Origin: Mesorhizobium huakuii
Lineage (GTDB): Bacteria; Pseudomonadota; Alphaproteobacteria; Rhizobiales; Rhizobiaceae
Reading direction: 5' to 3'
DNA length: 64,000 nt
NCBI RefSeq assembly: GCF_030160235.1
Contig: NZ_BSNY01000026.1
Location: 90,782-154,781, forward strand
Positions 26,778-35,792 of the stretch are shown piece after piece; positions within the stretch are counted from its first letter, which is position 1; each line of letters starts with the position of its first letter. The translations under genes were made by a program, and so were the position numbers. Below the pieces are notes generated by a model, which saw only the letters and a program-made list of their open reading frames with translations, searched no databases and was not told the DNA's origin.

Positions 26778-27128
26778 ATGTCTCAGTTTATCTACAAGAT
26801 AACCCCGCAAGCGCCTTGGCGCGAGGCCGAAGCCAGTGGCCGATTCACCGGCGCGCCGATCGACATCGCCGACGGCTTCATCCATTTCTCCACGGCAGCG
26901 CAGGTCCGGGAAACCGCGGCAAAGCATTTTTCCGGCCAGACAGACCTTCTTTTGGTCGCCATCGATGGCGCCAGCCTGGGCGATGCGCTGAAATACGAGG
27001 TTTCGCGCGGCGGCGCGCTGTTTCCGCATCTCTACGGCGTGCTGGAGCTGAAAGCCGTCAAATGGGTGCGGCCGCTGCCGCTCGGTGCCGATGGCGCGCA
27101 TCAATTCCCGCCGCTGGAGGGGCAATGA
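26778..27128 (+). CDS. DUF952 domain protein
   Basis: 116 aa from ATG 26778: MSQFIYKITPQAPWREAEAS, then DGFIHFSTAAQVRETAAKHF and RGGALFPHLYGVL, which together define DUF952, an uncharacterised family with a fold related to ADP-ribosyltransferase-like proteins. No export signal. Its stop overlaps the pyrD start (ATGA at 27125-27128), so the two are translationally coupled, an arrangement common in Alphaproteobacteria. The role is unknown. Confidence 0.85.
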   Translation: MSQFIYKITPQAPWREAEASGRFTGAPIDIADGFIHFSTAAQVRETAAKHFSGQTDLLLVAIDGASLGDALKYEVSRGGALFPHLYGVLELKAVKWVRPLPLGADGAHQFPPLEGQ

Positions 27129-28204
27129 GCGTGCTCGACCGGCTCGGCCAGAAGCTGCTGTTCACCTTCGATCCGGAAACCGCGCACGGCCTGTCGATCG
27201 CCGCGCTACGCTGCGGCCTGCCGGCCGGCGCGCGGACAGTGCGCGACGCCAGGCTGATGGTCAGCCTCTGCGGCCTCGATTTCCCCAACCCGCTCGGCAT
27301 GGCGGCGGGCTATGACAAGAACGCCGAAGTGCCCGACGCGCTGCTTGGCCTCGGCTTCGGCTTTGCCGAGGTCGGCACCATCACGCCGCTGCCACAGGCC
27401 GGCAACCCGAAGCCGCGCATCTTCCGGCTGACGGCGGACGAAGCGGTGATCAACCGGCTGGGCTTCAACAATGAAGGCCATGCGGCGGCTGAAAAACGCC
27501 TTGCCGCGCGCAGAGGACGTTCCGGCATCGTCGGCGTCAACATCGGCGCCAACAAGGACAGCGCCGACCGCATTGGCGACTATGAGCGCGGCGTCGCGCT
27601 TTTCGCGCGCTACGCCAGCTATTTGACCGTGAACATCTCCTCGCCCAACACGCCCGGCCTGCGCAACATGCAGGCGCGCGAGCAGCTCGGCGAACTTCTG
27701 TCGCGTGCCATGGCCGCGCGTGCGTCGGCCGCAGCCCAGCCGCCCCTTTTCCTCAAGATCGCGCCGGATCTGGTCGAGGCCGAGCTGGAGGACATCGCCG
27801 CCGAGGTCGTTGAAAAACGGATCGACGGCATCATCGTCTCCAACACCACTATTTCGCGGCCGCCGCTGCGCAGCGGCGACGTTGCACGCGAAACCGGCGG
27901 CCTTTCGGGAAAACCGCTGTTCGAGCGCTCGACGGTCGTGCTGGCGAAGATGCGCAAGCTGGTCGGCCCGGGCATCGCCATAGTCGGCGTCGGCGGCGTC
28001 GATTCCGCGGAGACCGCGCTGGAGAAAATCCGCGCCGGGGCCGATCTGGTGCAGATCTACACCGGCATGATCTATGCCGGGCCCGCGCTGCCGGGCCGTA
28101 TCGTCGCCGGCATGGCACGCTTTTGCGAGACGGAGCGGCTGAAGTCCATTCGCGAACTGCGCGACAGCCACCTTGATCGGTGGGCGTCCAAGCCGCTCAG
28201 CTGA
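27125..28204 (+). CDS. pyrD: Dihydroorotate dehydrogenase (quinone), class 2
   Basis: 359 aa starting MSVLDRLGQKLLFTFDPETA. The N-terminal amphipathic helix that docks class 2 enzymes on the membrane is present, followed by the FMN barrel: NPLGMAAGYDKNAEVPDALL, GFGFAEVGTITPLPQAGNPK, NRLGFNNEG, VNISSPNTPGLRNMQ with the catalytic serine region, and VGVGGVDSAE. It oxidises dihydroorotate to orotate in pyrimidine synthesis with ubiquinone as acceptor. It is coupled to the DUF952 gene, and its last 8 bp overlap the convergent MATE gene. Confidence 0.95.
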   Translation: MSVLDRLGQKLLFTFDPETAHGLSIAALRCGLPAGARTVRDARLMVSLCGLDFPNPLGMAAGYDKNAEVPDALLGLGFGFAEVGTITPLPQAGNPKPRIFRLTADEAVINRLGFNNEGHAAAEKRLAARRGRSGIVGVNIGANKDSADRIGDYERGVALFARYASYLTVNISSPNTPGLRNMQAREQLGELLSRAMAARASAAAQPPLFLKIAPDLVEAELEDIAAEVVEKRIDGIIVSNTTISRPPLRSGDVARETGGLSGKPLFERSTVVLAKMRKLVGPGIAIVGVGGVDSAETALEKIRAGADLVQIYTGMIYAGPALPGRIVAGMARFCETERLKSIRELRDSHLDRWASKPLS

Positions 28205-29612
28205 ACGCCGTCCGCACCCGCAGCCGCAAAATCGTGAGCAGGCTGAAACCCCGGGCCAGCAGGAAAACGTGCAGCGCCGCCCACAGGCCGTGATTGCCGA
28301 AGGCGGGCGCCAGCGTCAGCAGCGCGACGGCAAAGACCAGGAACGACAGCAGCATCATGTTGCGCATGTCGCGTGACCAGGTCGCGCCGATGAAGACGCC
28401 ATCCATCTGGAACGCCAGCACGCCGCTCAGTGCAGTGAACGCCGCCCAGGGTAAGTAGATGTCGGCCACCGAGCGCACCTCCTGCGAGGTCGTGACGATG
28501 GCGACCAGATCGGCGCCTGCGGACAGCAGCACCAGGGTCGCGGCGCCGGCCAGCCCTAACCCCCAGAACAAGGTCAGCCGCACCGCCTGGCGGAAGGGTT
28601 GCTCGGCGCGCGCGCCGACGGCGCGGCCCGCGAGCTGTTCGGCTGCGGTGGCAAAACCATCGAGGAAATAGCCGGCGACAAGGAAGAAGTTCATCAAAAC
28701 GGCGTTGGCTGCGAGCGTCACCGTGCCGAACTGCGCGCCCTGCCGGGTGAACAGCGCGAAGGCGGCAAGCAGCGAGAACGAGCGGATCATGATATCGCGG
28801 TTGAGCGACAGCATGCGCAGGAAGGCGGCCATGTCGAGCAGCCGATGGCGCGGCAAGGGCGGGGTCGCGCGGAAGCGGCGGATCACGATGGCGAGACCAA
28901 GCAGCATGGCCAGGAATTCGCCGGTGACGGTCGCCCAGGCGACGCCGGCAACACCCCAGCCAAGCTCCAGGCCAAGCAGGAAGCAGAGCGCTATGTTGAT
29001 GCCGTTGAGCACCAGCTGCAGCACCAGGCCGAGCCCGCCCTCGCCACGCCCCAACACATAGCCGAGAATGGCGTAGTTGATCAGCGAGAACGGCGCGGCA
29101 AGCAGCCTGATCCTGATGTAGACGCCCATCGCTTCGCTGACGCGCGGTTCGGCGCCCATGAACCACTGGCCGCCGATGGCGATCAGCGGCGAAAGCGCCG
29201 CCAGCACGATGCCGGCAACGACCGCGATCAGCACGGCGCGCCAGAACACCGCCTGCTCCTCCAGCGCGTCGCCACGTCCGAAAGCCTGGGCGACGAGGCC
29301 GGTGGTGCCCGAACGCAGGAAATTGAAGCTGGTGAAGACGACGTCGAAAACAAGCGCGCCCGCCGCAAGGCCGCCGAGAAGAGCCGCGTCGCCGAACTGG
29401 CCGACGACAGCCGTATCGACAAGGCCGAGCATCGGCGTGGTCAGATAGGCGAGCGTCATCGGTACCGCTATGGCGAGCACGGAACGGTTGGTGACGACAA
29501 AAGCTCTGGCGTCGGCTAGAGTTGCGCCCTTGTCCAAGGGATTGCGGCCTTGCTGATTTGCGGCTTGATCGAAGAGCCGATGTGCCCCATTTTCCGGCCA
29601 CCGCGCAATCAT
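28197..29612 (-). CDS. MATE-family multidrug/toxin exporter (DinF-like)
   Basis: 471 aa as drawn from ATG 29612; the true start may be TTG 29537 (LDKGATLADARAFVVTNRSV), since the first 25 residues look non-family. Twelve membrane helices in two MATE repeats: VLAIAVPMTLAYLTTPMLGL, DTAVVGQFGDAALLGGLAAG, and NFLRSGTTGLVAQAFGRGD for the first half. It exports drugs or metabolites by Na+ or H+ antiport. The 3' end overlaps pyrD by 8 bp. Substrate is unknown. Confidence 0.85.
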   Translation of the reverse strand: MIARWPENGAHRLFDQAANQQGRNPLDKGATLADARAFVVTNRSVLAIAVPMTLAYLTTPMLGLVDTAVVGQFGDAALLGGLAAGALVFDVVFTSFNFLRSGTTGLVAQAFGRGDALEEQAVFWRAVLIAVVAGIVLAALSPLIAIGGQWFMGAEPRVSEAMGVYIRIRLLAAPFSLINYAILGYVLGRGEGGLGLVLQLVLNGINIALCFLLGLELGWGVAGVAWATVTGEFLAMLLGLAIVIRRFRATPPLPRHRLLDMAAFLRMLSLNRDIMIRSFSLLAAFALFTRQGAQFGTVTLAANAVLMNFFLVAGYFLDGFATAAEQLAGRAVGARAEQPFRQAVRLTLFWGLGLAGAATLVLLSAGADLVAIVTTSQEVRSVADIYLPWAAFTALSGVLAFQMDGVFIGATWSRDMRNMMLLSFLVFAVALLTLAPAFGNHGLWAALHVFLLARGFSLLTILRLRVRTAFS

Positions 29613-29668
29613 TCTTCCCGATGGCCAACCGAAATCCCGGTCTGGCGCGAAGCCGCTGGATTCCGTTC

Positions 29669-30571
29669 ATGGCCTTGCAGATCGTCCACCACCCCGACTA
29701 CGACGCCGGCTTTGCCACCAACCATCGCTTCCCGATGAGCAAGTACCCGTTGCTGATGGAGGCCTTGCTCGCACGCGGGCTGGCCGGGCCTGATGCGCTC
29801 AACACCGCGGACCCGGCACCGGCGTCATGGCTGAAGCTTGCCCATGCGGCCGACTATGTCGACCAGGTCATCAATTGTTCGGTGCCGGAAAAAATCGAAC
29901 GCGAGATCGGCTTCCCGGTAGGCCCGCGCGTTTCGCTGCGCGCGCAGCTTGCCACCGGCGGCACGATACTGGCGGCGCGGCTCGCCTTGCGCCACGGCAT
30001 CGCCTGCAACACAGCAGGCGGCAGCCATCATGCGCGGCGCGCGCAAGGCGCCGGCTTCTGCACCTTCAACGACGTCGCCGTGGCCTCGCTGGTGCTGCTC
30101 GATGAGGGTGCCGCACAAGACATCCTGGTCGTCGATCTCGACGTGCATCAGGGCGACGGCACGGCGGATATTCTGGGCGACGAGCCAGCTGTGTTCACCT
30201 TCTCCATGCATGGCGAGCGCAACTATCCCGTGCGCAAGATCGCCTCCGATCTCGACATCGCGCTTCCGGACGGCACCGGAGACGCCGCCTATCTCCGGAG
30301 GCTGGCCACGATCCTGCCGGAGCTGTCGGCCCGGGCGCGCTGGGACATCGTTTTCTACAATGCCGGCGTCGACGTCCATGCCGAGGACCGGCTTGGCAGG
30401 CTGGCGCTTTCCAATGACGGCCTGCGCGCCCGTGACGAGATGGTCATCGGCCAGTTTCGTGCGCTCGGCATTCCGGTGTGCGGCGTCATCGGCGGCGGCT
30501 ACTCCACGGATGTGCCGGCCCTTGCCGCACGGCACGCCATCCTGTTCGAGGTCGCGTCGGCCTACGCCTAG
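29669..30571 (+). CDS. Histone deacetylase-like amidohydrolase
   Basis: 300 aa from ATG 29669 (MALQIVHHPDYDAGFATNHR). The zinc amidohydrolase fold of the HDAC/AcuC/acetylpolyamine amidohydrolase superfamily is clear: catalytic His pair in NTAGGSHHARRAQGAGFCTF, zinc Asp and His in VVDLDVHQGDGTADIL, the second Asp region in YNAGVDVHAEDRLG, and the GGGYS turn. It deacylates a lysine or small amine; the bacterial substrate is not predictable. It diverges from the MATE gene with a short (about 57-bp) gap and is not in an obvious operon. Confidence 0.9.
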   Translation: MALQIVHHPDYDAGFATNHRFPMSKYPLLMEALLARGLAGPDALNTADPAPASWLKLAHAADYVDQVINCSVPEKIEREIGFPVGPRVSLRAQLATGGTILAARLALRHGIACNTAGGSHHARRAQGAGFCTFNDVAVASLVLLDEGAAQDILVVDLDVHQGDGTADILGDEPAVFTFSMHGERNYPVRKIASDLDIALPDGTGDAAYLRRLATILPELSARARWDIVFYNAGVDVHAEDRLGRLALSNDGLRARDEMVIGQFRALGIPVCGVIGGGYSTDVPALAARHAILFEVASAYA

Positions 30572-30584
30572 ATTCCTCTAAAAG

Positions 30585-30848
30585 TCATTTCCGATAGTTG
30601 GCGATCCTGATCAGGATGAAAGCCGGCACGACGATCGCGGCACCAAGCAGGATGTAACCGAGGAAGCGGTCAATGGCGTGGAAGCCCAGGTTCCAGAGGT
30701 CGATGAAGAACTTCTGGATGCCGTAGAAGACGTCCATCGGCGACCAGCCGAAGGCATTCATGACAAGGCCGACGAGGAACGACACCACCAGCAGCTTCAG
30801 GATCACCCTGAGCGGCGAGTCGCCGAGAAAGCGCGTCAGTGCGGACAA
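30585..30848 (-). CDS. DUF6460-like small membrane protein
   Basis: 87 aa if it starts at TTG 30848, which has GGGAGA 5-6 nt upstream and gives LSALTRFLGDSPLRVILKLL; a longer frame from ATG 30914 adds 22 residues without family-like character. Two membrane helices (VILKLLVVSFLVGLVMNAFG and YILLGAAIVVPAFILIRIAN) flank an amphipathic loop. This resembles a small uncharacterised rhizobial inner-membrane family. Convergent with the deacetylase gene, 13 bp apart. Confidence 0.65.
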   Translation of the reverse strand: MSALTRFLGDSPLRVILKLLVVSFLVGLVMNAFGWSPMDVFYGIQKFFIDLWNLGFHAIDRFLGYILLGAAIVVPAFILIRIANYRK

Positions 30849-31289
30849 GGTCGTCTCCCGATTGAGATGCCCGGACTCATGGGCACGGCCCAGAGATACG
30901 TGCTTGGCGGCCATCCATCAAGCCGGCGCGGTTTGTACCCGGGAAAGCCCACGACAGGTGTTCGAGACTCCGAGCCTCAGACGGCCCGAAATTCTTAAAA
31001 ATAGGTAAACAGAATCATTTTAATTTGTTGAAAATAAAGCATAAAGTCGTGATTTTCCAATTCTACGCAATGTGCGTGCAATTTTCACCTGCGAGACAGT
31101 CGATGTCTTTCAGGTGACTGGTTGCGCGGCGCTCCGACCCCCCTACCACTGCTGGCAAACGCCAGTTTCAGGACCGTGCTGCCATCCCTGAAAGACACCA
31201 AACCGGAGCCCGGCCACCCGAAGGTCAAGCTCCCCGGGAGTTAACCTGCGTGTCGATTGCTGGATGCGCGTTTGTGCTGGAGTAATGCT
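30849..31289 (+). promoter_or_regulatory. Long leader/promoter region of the outer-membrane protein gene
   Basis: No gene is evident (the first 66 bp could belong to a longer form of the DUF6460-like gene). About 30990-31080 is strikingly AT-rich for this genome and probably carries promoters. Further on, TGTCTTTCAG (31104-31113) and CTGAAAGACA (31188-31197) form a perfect 10-bp long-range inverted repeat, enclosing a small hairpin CTGGC/GCCAG (31152-31165). This suggests a structured 5' leader or a small RNA. Confidence 0.4.
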
Positions 31290-31907
31290 GTGTCCTCTCG
31301 AGTAAAGATCGTCCTGACGGCGGCTAGCCTCGCCTATTGCCTTCTCGGGCCGGCGATGGCCGCCGACCTTTCACCCACCTACAACGAGCCGCCCGCCTTC
31401 CAGTGGAGCGGCGCCTATGTCGGCGTCCATGGCGGCACGGCATTCACCGGAATGCCAAACCCGTTTGCAGGCCGCAATGGCTTCAGCGGCGGCGTCCAGG
31501 CCGGCTACAACCAGCAGATGGGTCCCGCAGTTCTCGGCGCCGAGATCGAAGGCTCCTATCTGGGTGGCGCCGAACACGATGTCCAAGGCGGCAAGATCAA
31601 GGAGAAATGGCGCGGTGCCGCCAAGGCCAAGGCAGGATTGAGCTTCGACCAGACGCTGCTGTTTGGCACCGGCGGCGTTGCCCTGACCAAATTCGACAAG
31701 AGCGACAACGTCAGCAGCGTCGATGGATGGAAGGTCGGCTATCTTCTGGGCGCCGGCATCGAGCAGGGCTTCGCCGGCGGGCTGTCCGCCAAGGTCGAGT
31801 ACGACTATGTCCGCACCCCCGGCGTCGAGACGACATCGGCTCTTGGCACGTCGAAGACGACGATCGGCAGCCATGAACTGAAGGCCGGCATCAATTACCG
31901 GTTCTAG
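31290..31907 (+). CDS. Outer-membrane beta-barrel protein (Omp25/Omp31-like, opacity family)
   Basis: 205 aa from GTG 31290, which has GGAG 7 nt upstream. A signal peptide (VKIVLTAASLAYCLLGPAMA) ends at an AMA-A cleavage site, followed by the typical ADLSPTYNEPPAFQWSGAYV opening of rhizobial and Brucella Omp25/31 proteins. Alternating beta-strands continue to a C-terminal aromatic residue (LKAGINYRF), the signature for outer-membrane insertion. It is a structural or adhesin-like 8-strand barrel. A strong hairpin follows the stop. Confidence 0.87.
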   Translation: MSSRVKIVLTAASLAYCLLGPAMAADLSPTYNEPPAFQWSGAYVGVHGGTAFTGMPNPFAGRNGFSGGVQAGYNQQMGPAVLGAEIEGSYLGGAEHDVQGGKIKEKWRGAAKAKAGLSFDQTLLFGTGGVALTKFDKSDNVSSVDGWKVGYLLGAGIEQGFAGGLSAKVEYDYVRTPGVETTSALGTSKTTIGSHELKAGINYRF

Positions 31908-31917
31908 TACGGGCGAA

Positions 31918-31955
31918 CCGGATAGCGCGATGCCGCCGAGCATCGCGCAATCCGG
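31918..31955 (+). terminator. Long GC hairpin after the outer-membrane protein gene
   Basis: CCGGAT with ATCCGG and CGCGATGC with GCATCGCG make a two-part stem starting 10 bp past the stop at 31907. There is no T-tract, so it may act as a 3' stabiliser rather than a classic terminator. Confidence 0.5.
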
Positions 31956-32066
31956 TGCCTGGACATACATCGCGCAGCGGCTTTTTCCGCGATGGCGCCC
32001 CTTCCCACGCCTCGCTGCAATGTCGATGCAATCTTCGCGATCTAGGTCCGCGCGTGAATCTTCACT

Positions 32067-32471
32067 ATGGGAATCTGTTCCGATATGTCCACGCTTGGCG
32101 CCAGCCTCCTGACACGGGCCTCGAAGGTCGTCTTCATCGCAATCGCGCTCGCGGGCTGTGCCTCCGACATCATGAAGAACTATGTCGGGCAGCCGGTCGA
32201 ATCGGTTGTCCTCGATTATGGTCCGCCAACGGCGATCGTCGACCTTGGCCGGGGAGAGCGCGCCTATCAGTGGCGCAAGGTGTCGACGTCGGCGGTTTCC
32301 GGGACATCGAGCGGCGAGGTTCGCGAGACAAAACACGGAACCGTCTATGAAGAGACCGAGACGCCCGGCTATATCGAGCGCCAGGAATGCTTCTACACAT
32401 TCTATGCCCGCGCTTCCGGCGGCCGCTGGTTCATCACCAATTTCCGCCAGCCAAAGCTCGAATGCGAATGA
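32067..32471 (+). CDS. Hypothetical lipoprotein
   Basis: 134 aa from ATG 32067; ATG 32085 is an alternative. A lipoprotein signal peptide is visible: RASKVVFIAIALAGCASD, with lipobox LAGC and the acylated Cys at residue 31. The mature part begins DIMKNYVGQPVESVVLDYGP, a pattern seen in small SmpA/OmlA-like lipoproteins, and ends with two Cys (RQECFYTFYA and KLECE) that may form a disulfide. No named family; likely anchored in the outer membrane. Confidence 0.7.
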   Translation: MGICSDMSTLGASLLTRASKVVFIAIALAGCASDIMKNYVGQPVESVVLDYGPPTAIVDLGRGERAYQWRKVSTSAVSGTSSGEVRETKHGTVYEETETPGYIERQECFYTFYARASGGRWFITNFRQPKLECE

Positions 32472-32520
32472 ATTGCCGCGGCCGCAGACCCCGACCGGCC
32501 GCGGATAAAGGAGAATATTC

Positions 32521-33195
32521 ATGCGCGTCCTGTTGATCGAGGACGAACCGGAAATGGCCTCCGTGCTGAAGGCCGCTCTCGAGCGTGTGGACATCGTCGT
32601 CGACCATGCCGCGACATTGGCCGATGCCGAGGCGATGGCCCGCCTGGGCTATCACGACGCGGTGGTGCTGGACCGCCGGCTGCCGGATGGCGACGGTCTC
32701 AGCCTCATACCGCGCCTGCGTGCCTTGCATCTGGATGTGCCCGTCATCGCATTGACGGCGATGAGTGGGTTGGACGACCGGGTCGCCGGGCTCGATGCCG
32801 GCGCCGACGATTACATGGTCAAGCCCTTCGCCACGGTGGAACTCGTCGCGCGGCTTCATGCCTTGCACCGGCGCTCGTTCACCTCGCGCGCCAACCAGAC
32901 GATGGTCGGCCGCCTCACCTATGATTTCCGCCATCGCGAGGCGCTGGTCGAGGACCAGGCGCTCGATCTGCCGCGGCGCGAAAGGCTGGTGCTTGAAACG
33001 CTGATCCGCCGGCCGGGCCGGACCATCATGCGCGGCGCGCTTGAAGAGGCCGTCTACGCGCTCGACGACGAGATCGGCTCCAATGCGCTCGATGCGCATA
33101 TTTCGCGGCTGCGCCGCAAGCTCGACGATGTCGCCGCCGGCATCGAGATCCGGGCGATCCGCAACCTCGGCTATCTCTTGCGGGCGGTCTCGTGA
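32521..33195 (+). CDS. Response regulator, OmpR/PhoB family
   Basis: 224 aa. The receiver has the acidic pair in RVLLIEDEPEMAS, the phospho-acceptor Asp in AVVLDRRLPDGDG, and the lysine in ADDYMVKPFATVE. The C-terminal winged helix includes LPRRERLVLETLIRRPGRTI and SNALDAHISRLRRKLDDVAA. The ATG follows AAAGGAGAAT. Its stop overlaps the kinase start by 4 bp (GTGA at 33192), so this is a coupled two-component pair of the QseBC/TctDE type. Targets are unknown; the downstream surface-glycan genes are possible. Confidence 0.9.
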   Translation: MRVLLIEDEPEMASVLKAALERVDIVVDHAATLADAEAMARLGYHDAVVLDRRLPDGDGLSLIPRLRALHLDVPVIALTAMSGLDDRVAGLDAGADDYMVKPFATVELVARLHALHRRSFTSRANQTMVGRLTYDFRHREALVEDQALDLPRRERLVLETLIRRPGRTIMRGALEEAVYALDDEIGSNALDAHISRLRRKLDDVAAGIEIRAIRNLGYLLRAVS

Positions 33196-34622
33196 AGAAG
33201 GTCCGCACACGCTCGCTGCAATGGATCCTGGTTCGGCGGCTGATCCTGCTGCAGGCGGCGACGCTCCTCATCTTCATCGTGCTTTGCGTGGCAGCGCTCT
33301 GGATCGCCAATCCGAGCTTGCTGATCGACAACGAGGCCGCCGTCGCGGCCGTCAAGGATGCCGTCGACCGGGACAAGGACGGCAGGCTGATCGTGCGTGA
33401 AACGGAAGAACTCACAGCGTTTCGCGTGAGCTTCCCCAATGTCTGGTACCTGGTTCGCGATGGCAATGGCGAGAGCGTCCGTGCCGGCAACATACCCGAC
33501 ATCTACACCAAGGGCTTCGGCGAAGTGCTTGGCGGGGCCGATCACGCCACGATCGGGTTCTCCGACAAGGACATGCGGCCGGAAGCGTACATTGAAAACG
33601 CTTCGACCAGGGCCGGCACTGTGCAGATCATCGCCGCGACGCAGTCGTCGCGCCAGCAAACCGACGGCCTCGAGATCAACATCTCGGCCACCGTCGAAGT
33701 CGCCCGCAATCCGGACGGCAGCAGGAACTGGGAGCGCGCCCTGCCGGCGCTCGCGCTCGTCATCGCGATCCTGCTTTTGCCCATCACCGTCGTCATGGGC
33801 GCGACGACGCTGGTGACGACGCCAGCCGTGGTGCGCCGTTCCTTTGCCGGCCTTGTCGAAACGGTCCGCCAGGCGGCGCGAATCGACATCGGCACCAGGG
33901 CCATGCAATTGCCGGTCAAGCAAGTGCCACAGGAAATCGCTCCACTCGTGCACGCCTTCAACGAGGCGCTTGCCCGCCTCGCCCAGGGCTACGACCGCCA
34001 CAACCGCTTCCTCACCGACGCGGCGCATGAACTGCGCACGCCGATCGCCATCCTGCGCACGCGCGCCGAATTGCTGAAGCAGGAGCCGCAGAGCTCGCGC
34101 CTGCTGCGTGACATCGAACGCCTGTCGCATCTTGCCCAGCAGCTGCTCGACCACCAGTTGCTCGACCGCCCGTCGGACCAGCGCCAGGTCGTCGATCTCG
34201 ACGATCTCGTCAGCCGGGTGGCGGCCGACTTCGCACCGCTCGCCATCGAGGCTGGCTATGACCTCGCCTTCGAGCCGTCGCCAAACAAGGCCCGAGTAGA
34301 GATCAATGTCCTGCAGATCGAGCGGGCGCTCGCCAACCTCGTGCGCAACGCAATCGAGCATGGCGGCGGCAGCGGCACGATCACGATCGCCATCGACGAG
34401 GCCGGCGGCATCGAGGTGCGCGACGAAGGGCCGGGCATTCCCGCGGAAGAGCGCGAGAACGTGTTCGAGCCCTTCTACCGCTTGCAACCGCAGTCGCGCG
34501 GCGCGGGGCTGGGGCTGAACCTCGCGCGGCAGATCGCGCTGCTGCATGACGGGACGATCCGCATCCTGACGGGCTCATGGCGCGGCGCCCGCATCCGCAT
34601 GGAGTTGCCGGTGCGTTCGTGA
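33192..34622 (+). CDS. Sensor histidine kinase (QseC/TctE-like)
   Basis: 476 aa from GTG 33192 (VKKVRTRSLQWILVRRLILL). TM1 is LQAATLLIFIVLCVAALWIA; a periplasmic sensor loop of about 150 residues follows; TM2 is LPALALVIAILLLPITVVMG. A HAMP-like linker leads to HisKA with the phospho-acceptor His in TDAAHELRTPIAILRTRAEL, and an HATPase domain with NLVRNAIEHGG, EVRDEGPGIP and GAGLGLNLARQ. The ligand of the periplasmic domain is unknown. Coupled to the OmpR-type regulator upstream. Confidence 0.9.
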   Translation: MKKVRTRSLQWILVRRLILLQAATLLIFIVLCVAALWIANPSLLIDNEAAVAAVKDAVDRDKDGRLIVRETEELTAFRVSFPNVWYLVRDGNGESVRAGNIPDIYTKGFGEVLGGADHATIGFSDKDMRPEAYIENASTRAGTVQIIAATQSSRQQTDGLEINISATVEVARNPDGSRNWERALPALALVIAILLLPITVVMGATTLVTTPAVVRRSFAGLVETVRQAARIDIGTRAMQLPVKQVPQEIAPLVHAFNEALARLAQGYDRHNRFLTDAAHELRTPIAILRTRAELLKQEPQSSRLLRDIERLSHLAQQLLDHQLLDRPSDQRQVVDLDDLVSRVAADFAPLAIEAGYDLAFEPSPNKARVEINVLQIERALANLVRNAIEHGGGSGTITIAIDEAGGIEVRDEGPGIPAEERENVFEPFYRLQPQSRGAGLGLNLARQIALLHDGTIRILTGSWRGARIRMELPVRS

Positions 34623-34731
34623 CGTGCCGAGCCCATCGCGTCGGCCGGCCGAAAGGCGCCATGTCGATCCCCGGCTTATCTGTTTTCTAACCAATTGCCG
34701 CTATTGCCATTCCAAGAGCGGGAGCCAGGCT

Positions 34732-35760
34732 TTGGTGGGAACGGGAAAAATCGGCGCGCACCGCGCGGTCACGCTGTCGGTCGTCGTGCCATGCTACAAC
34801 GAGCGCGACGGCGTGGCCGAGCTTCACCGGCGCGTCAGCGCCGTGTGTCTTGAGCAAAGCCGTTCCTACGAGATCGTGCTTGTCATCGATGGGGCGACCG
34901 ACGGCACCCGCGAGGCCATTCTCGAACTGGCCAAAAAGGACGACCATGTGGTCGCCATCGACCTCGCCCGCAATTACGGCCACCAGATCGCCTTGAGCGC
35001 AGGGCTGGAGTTCTGCCGCGGCGAGCGCATCCTCATTCTCGACGCCGACCTCCAGGATCCGCCCGAACTGCTCGGCGCGATGATGGCGAAGATGGATGAA
35101 GGCTTCGATGTCGTCTACGGCCAGAGGGTGAAGCGCGACGGCGAAAGCTGGTTCAAGCTCGCTTCCGCCTCGATGTTCTACCGCCTGCTCGGCCGGATGG
35201 TCGATGTCGAGATCGCACCGGACTCCGGAGACTTCCGGCTGATGAGCCGCCGGGCACTCGACCATCTGAACGCGATGCCCGAACGTTACAGGTTCATTCG
35301 CGGCATGGTGAGCTGGATCGGCCTGAGGCAGGTCGCCTTCCCTTATGAAAGGCACCGGCGCTTTGCCGGCACCACCCACTATCCGCTGAAGAAGATGGTT
35401 CTTCTGGCGGTCGACGCGATGACCAGCTTTTCGATCGTGCCGCTGCGGTTTGCCTCGATGCTGGGGATGATGTTCGGCCTGCTCGGCCTGGTCGTGCTCG
35501 GCTATACGCTGCTCGAATGGTCCAGGGGCAACGTGGTGCCCGGCTGGACGAGCCTTGCGGCGATCATGCTGATCCTGGGCAGCGTCCAGCTTCTGGTACT
35601 CGGCATTTTCGGCGAGTATCTGGGCCGCATGTACATGGAGACGAAGCGGCGGCCGCTCTACTTCGTCAACGAGATCGTTTCGCGCGACCAGCCCGCCAAG
35701 GACGGCGACCTGCCCGTCCATCGCCTGCAGGAGATGGCGAAAAGAGCCGCGCGTGGCTGA
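34732..35760 (+). CDS. Glycosyltransferase family 2, polyprenyl-phosphate type (GtrB/DPM-like)
   Basis: 342 aa from TTG 34732, which has GGGAG 7 nt upstream; a GTG at 34735 and a longer frame from GTG 34624 are alternatives. The GT-A domain has LSVVVPCYNERDGVAELHRR, VIDGATDGTRE, the DLARNYGHQIALSAGLEFC block and the DXD-type ILILDADLQDPPE. Two C-terminal membrane helices (FASMLGMMFGLLGLVVLGYT and SLAAIMLILGSVQLLVLGIF) anchor it. It would load a sugar onto undecaprenyl phosphate for later transfer in the periplasm. The normal partner flippase GtrA follows but is truncated. Confidence 0.85.
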   Translation: MVGTGKIGAHRAVTLSVVVPCYNERDGVAELHRRVSAVCLEQSRSYEIVLVIDGATDGTREAILELAKKDDHVVAIDLARNYGHQIALSAGLEFCRGERILILDADLQDPPELLGAMMAKMDEGFDVVYGQRVKRDGESWFKLASASMFYRLLGRMVDVEIAPDSGDFRLMSRRALDHLNAMPERYRFIRGMVSWIGLRQVAFPYERHRRFAGTTHYPLKKMVLLAVDAMTSFSIVPLRFASMLGMMFGLLGLVVLGYTLLEWSRGNVVPGWTSLAAIMLILGSVQLLVLGIFGEYLGRMYMETKRRPLYFVNEIVSRDQPAKDGDLPVHRLQEMAKRAARG

Positions 35761-35792
35761 GGCGAAGGGCGAGCGGATGCAACGGGAACGGC

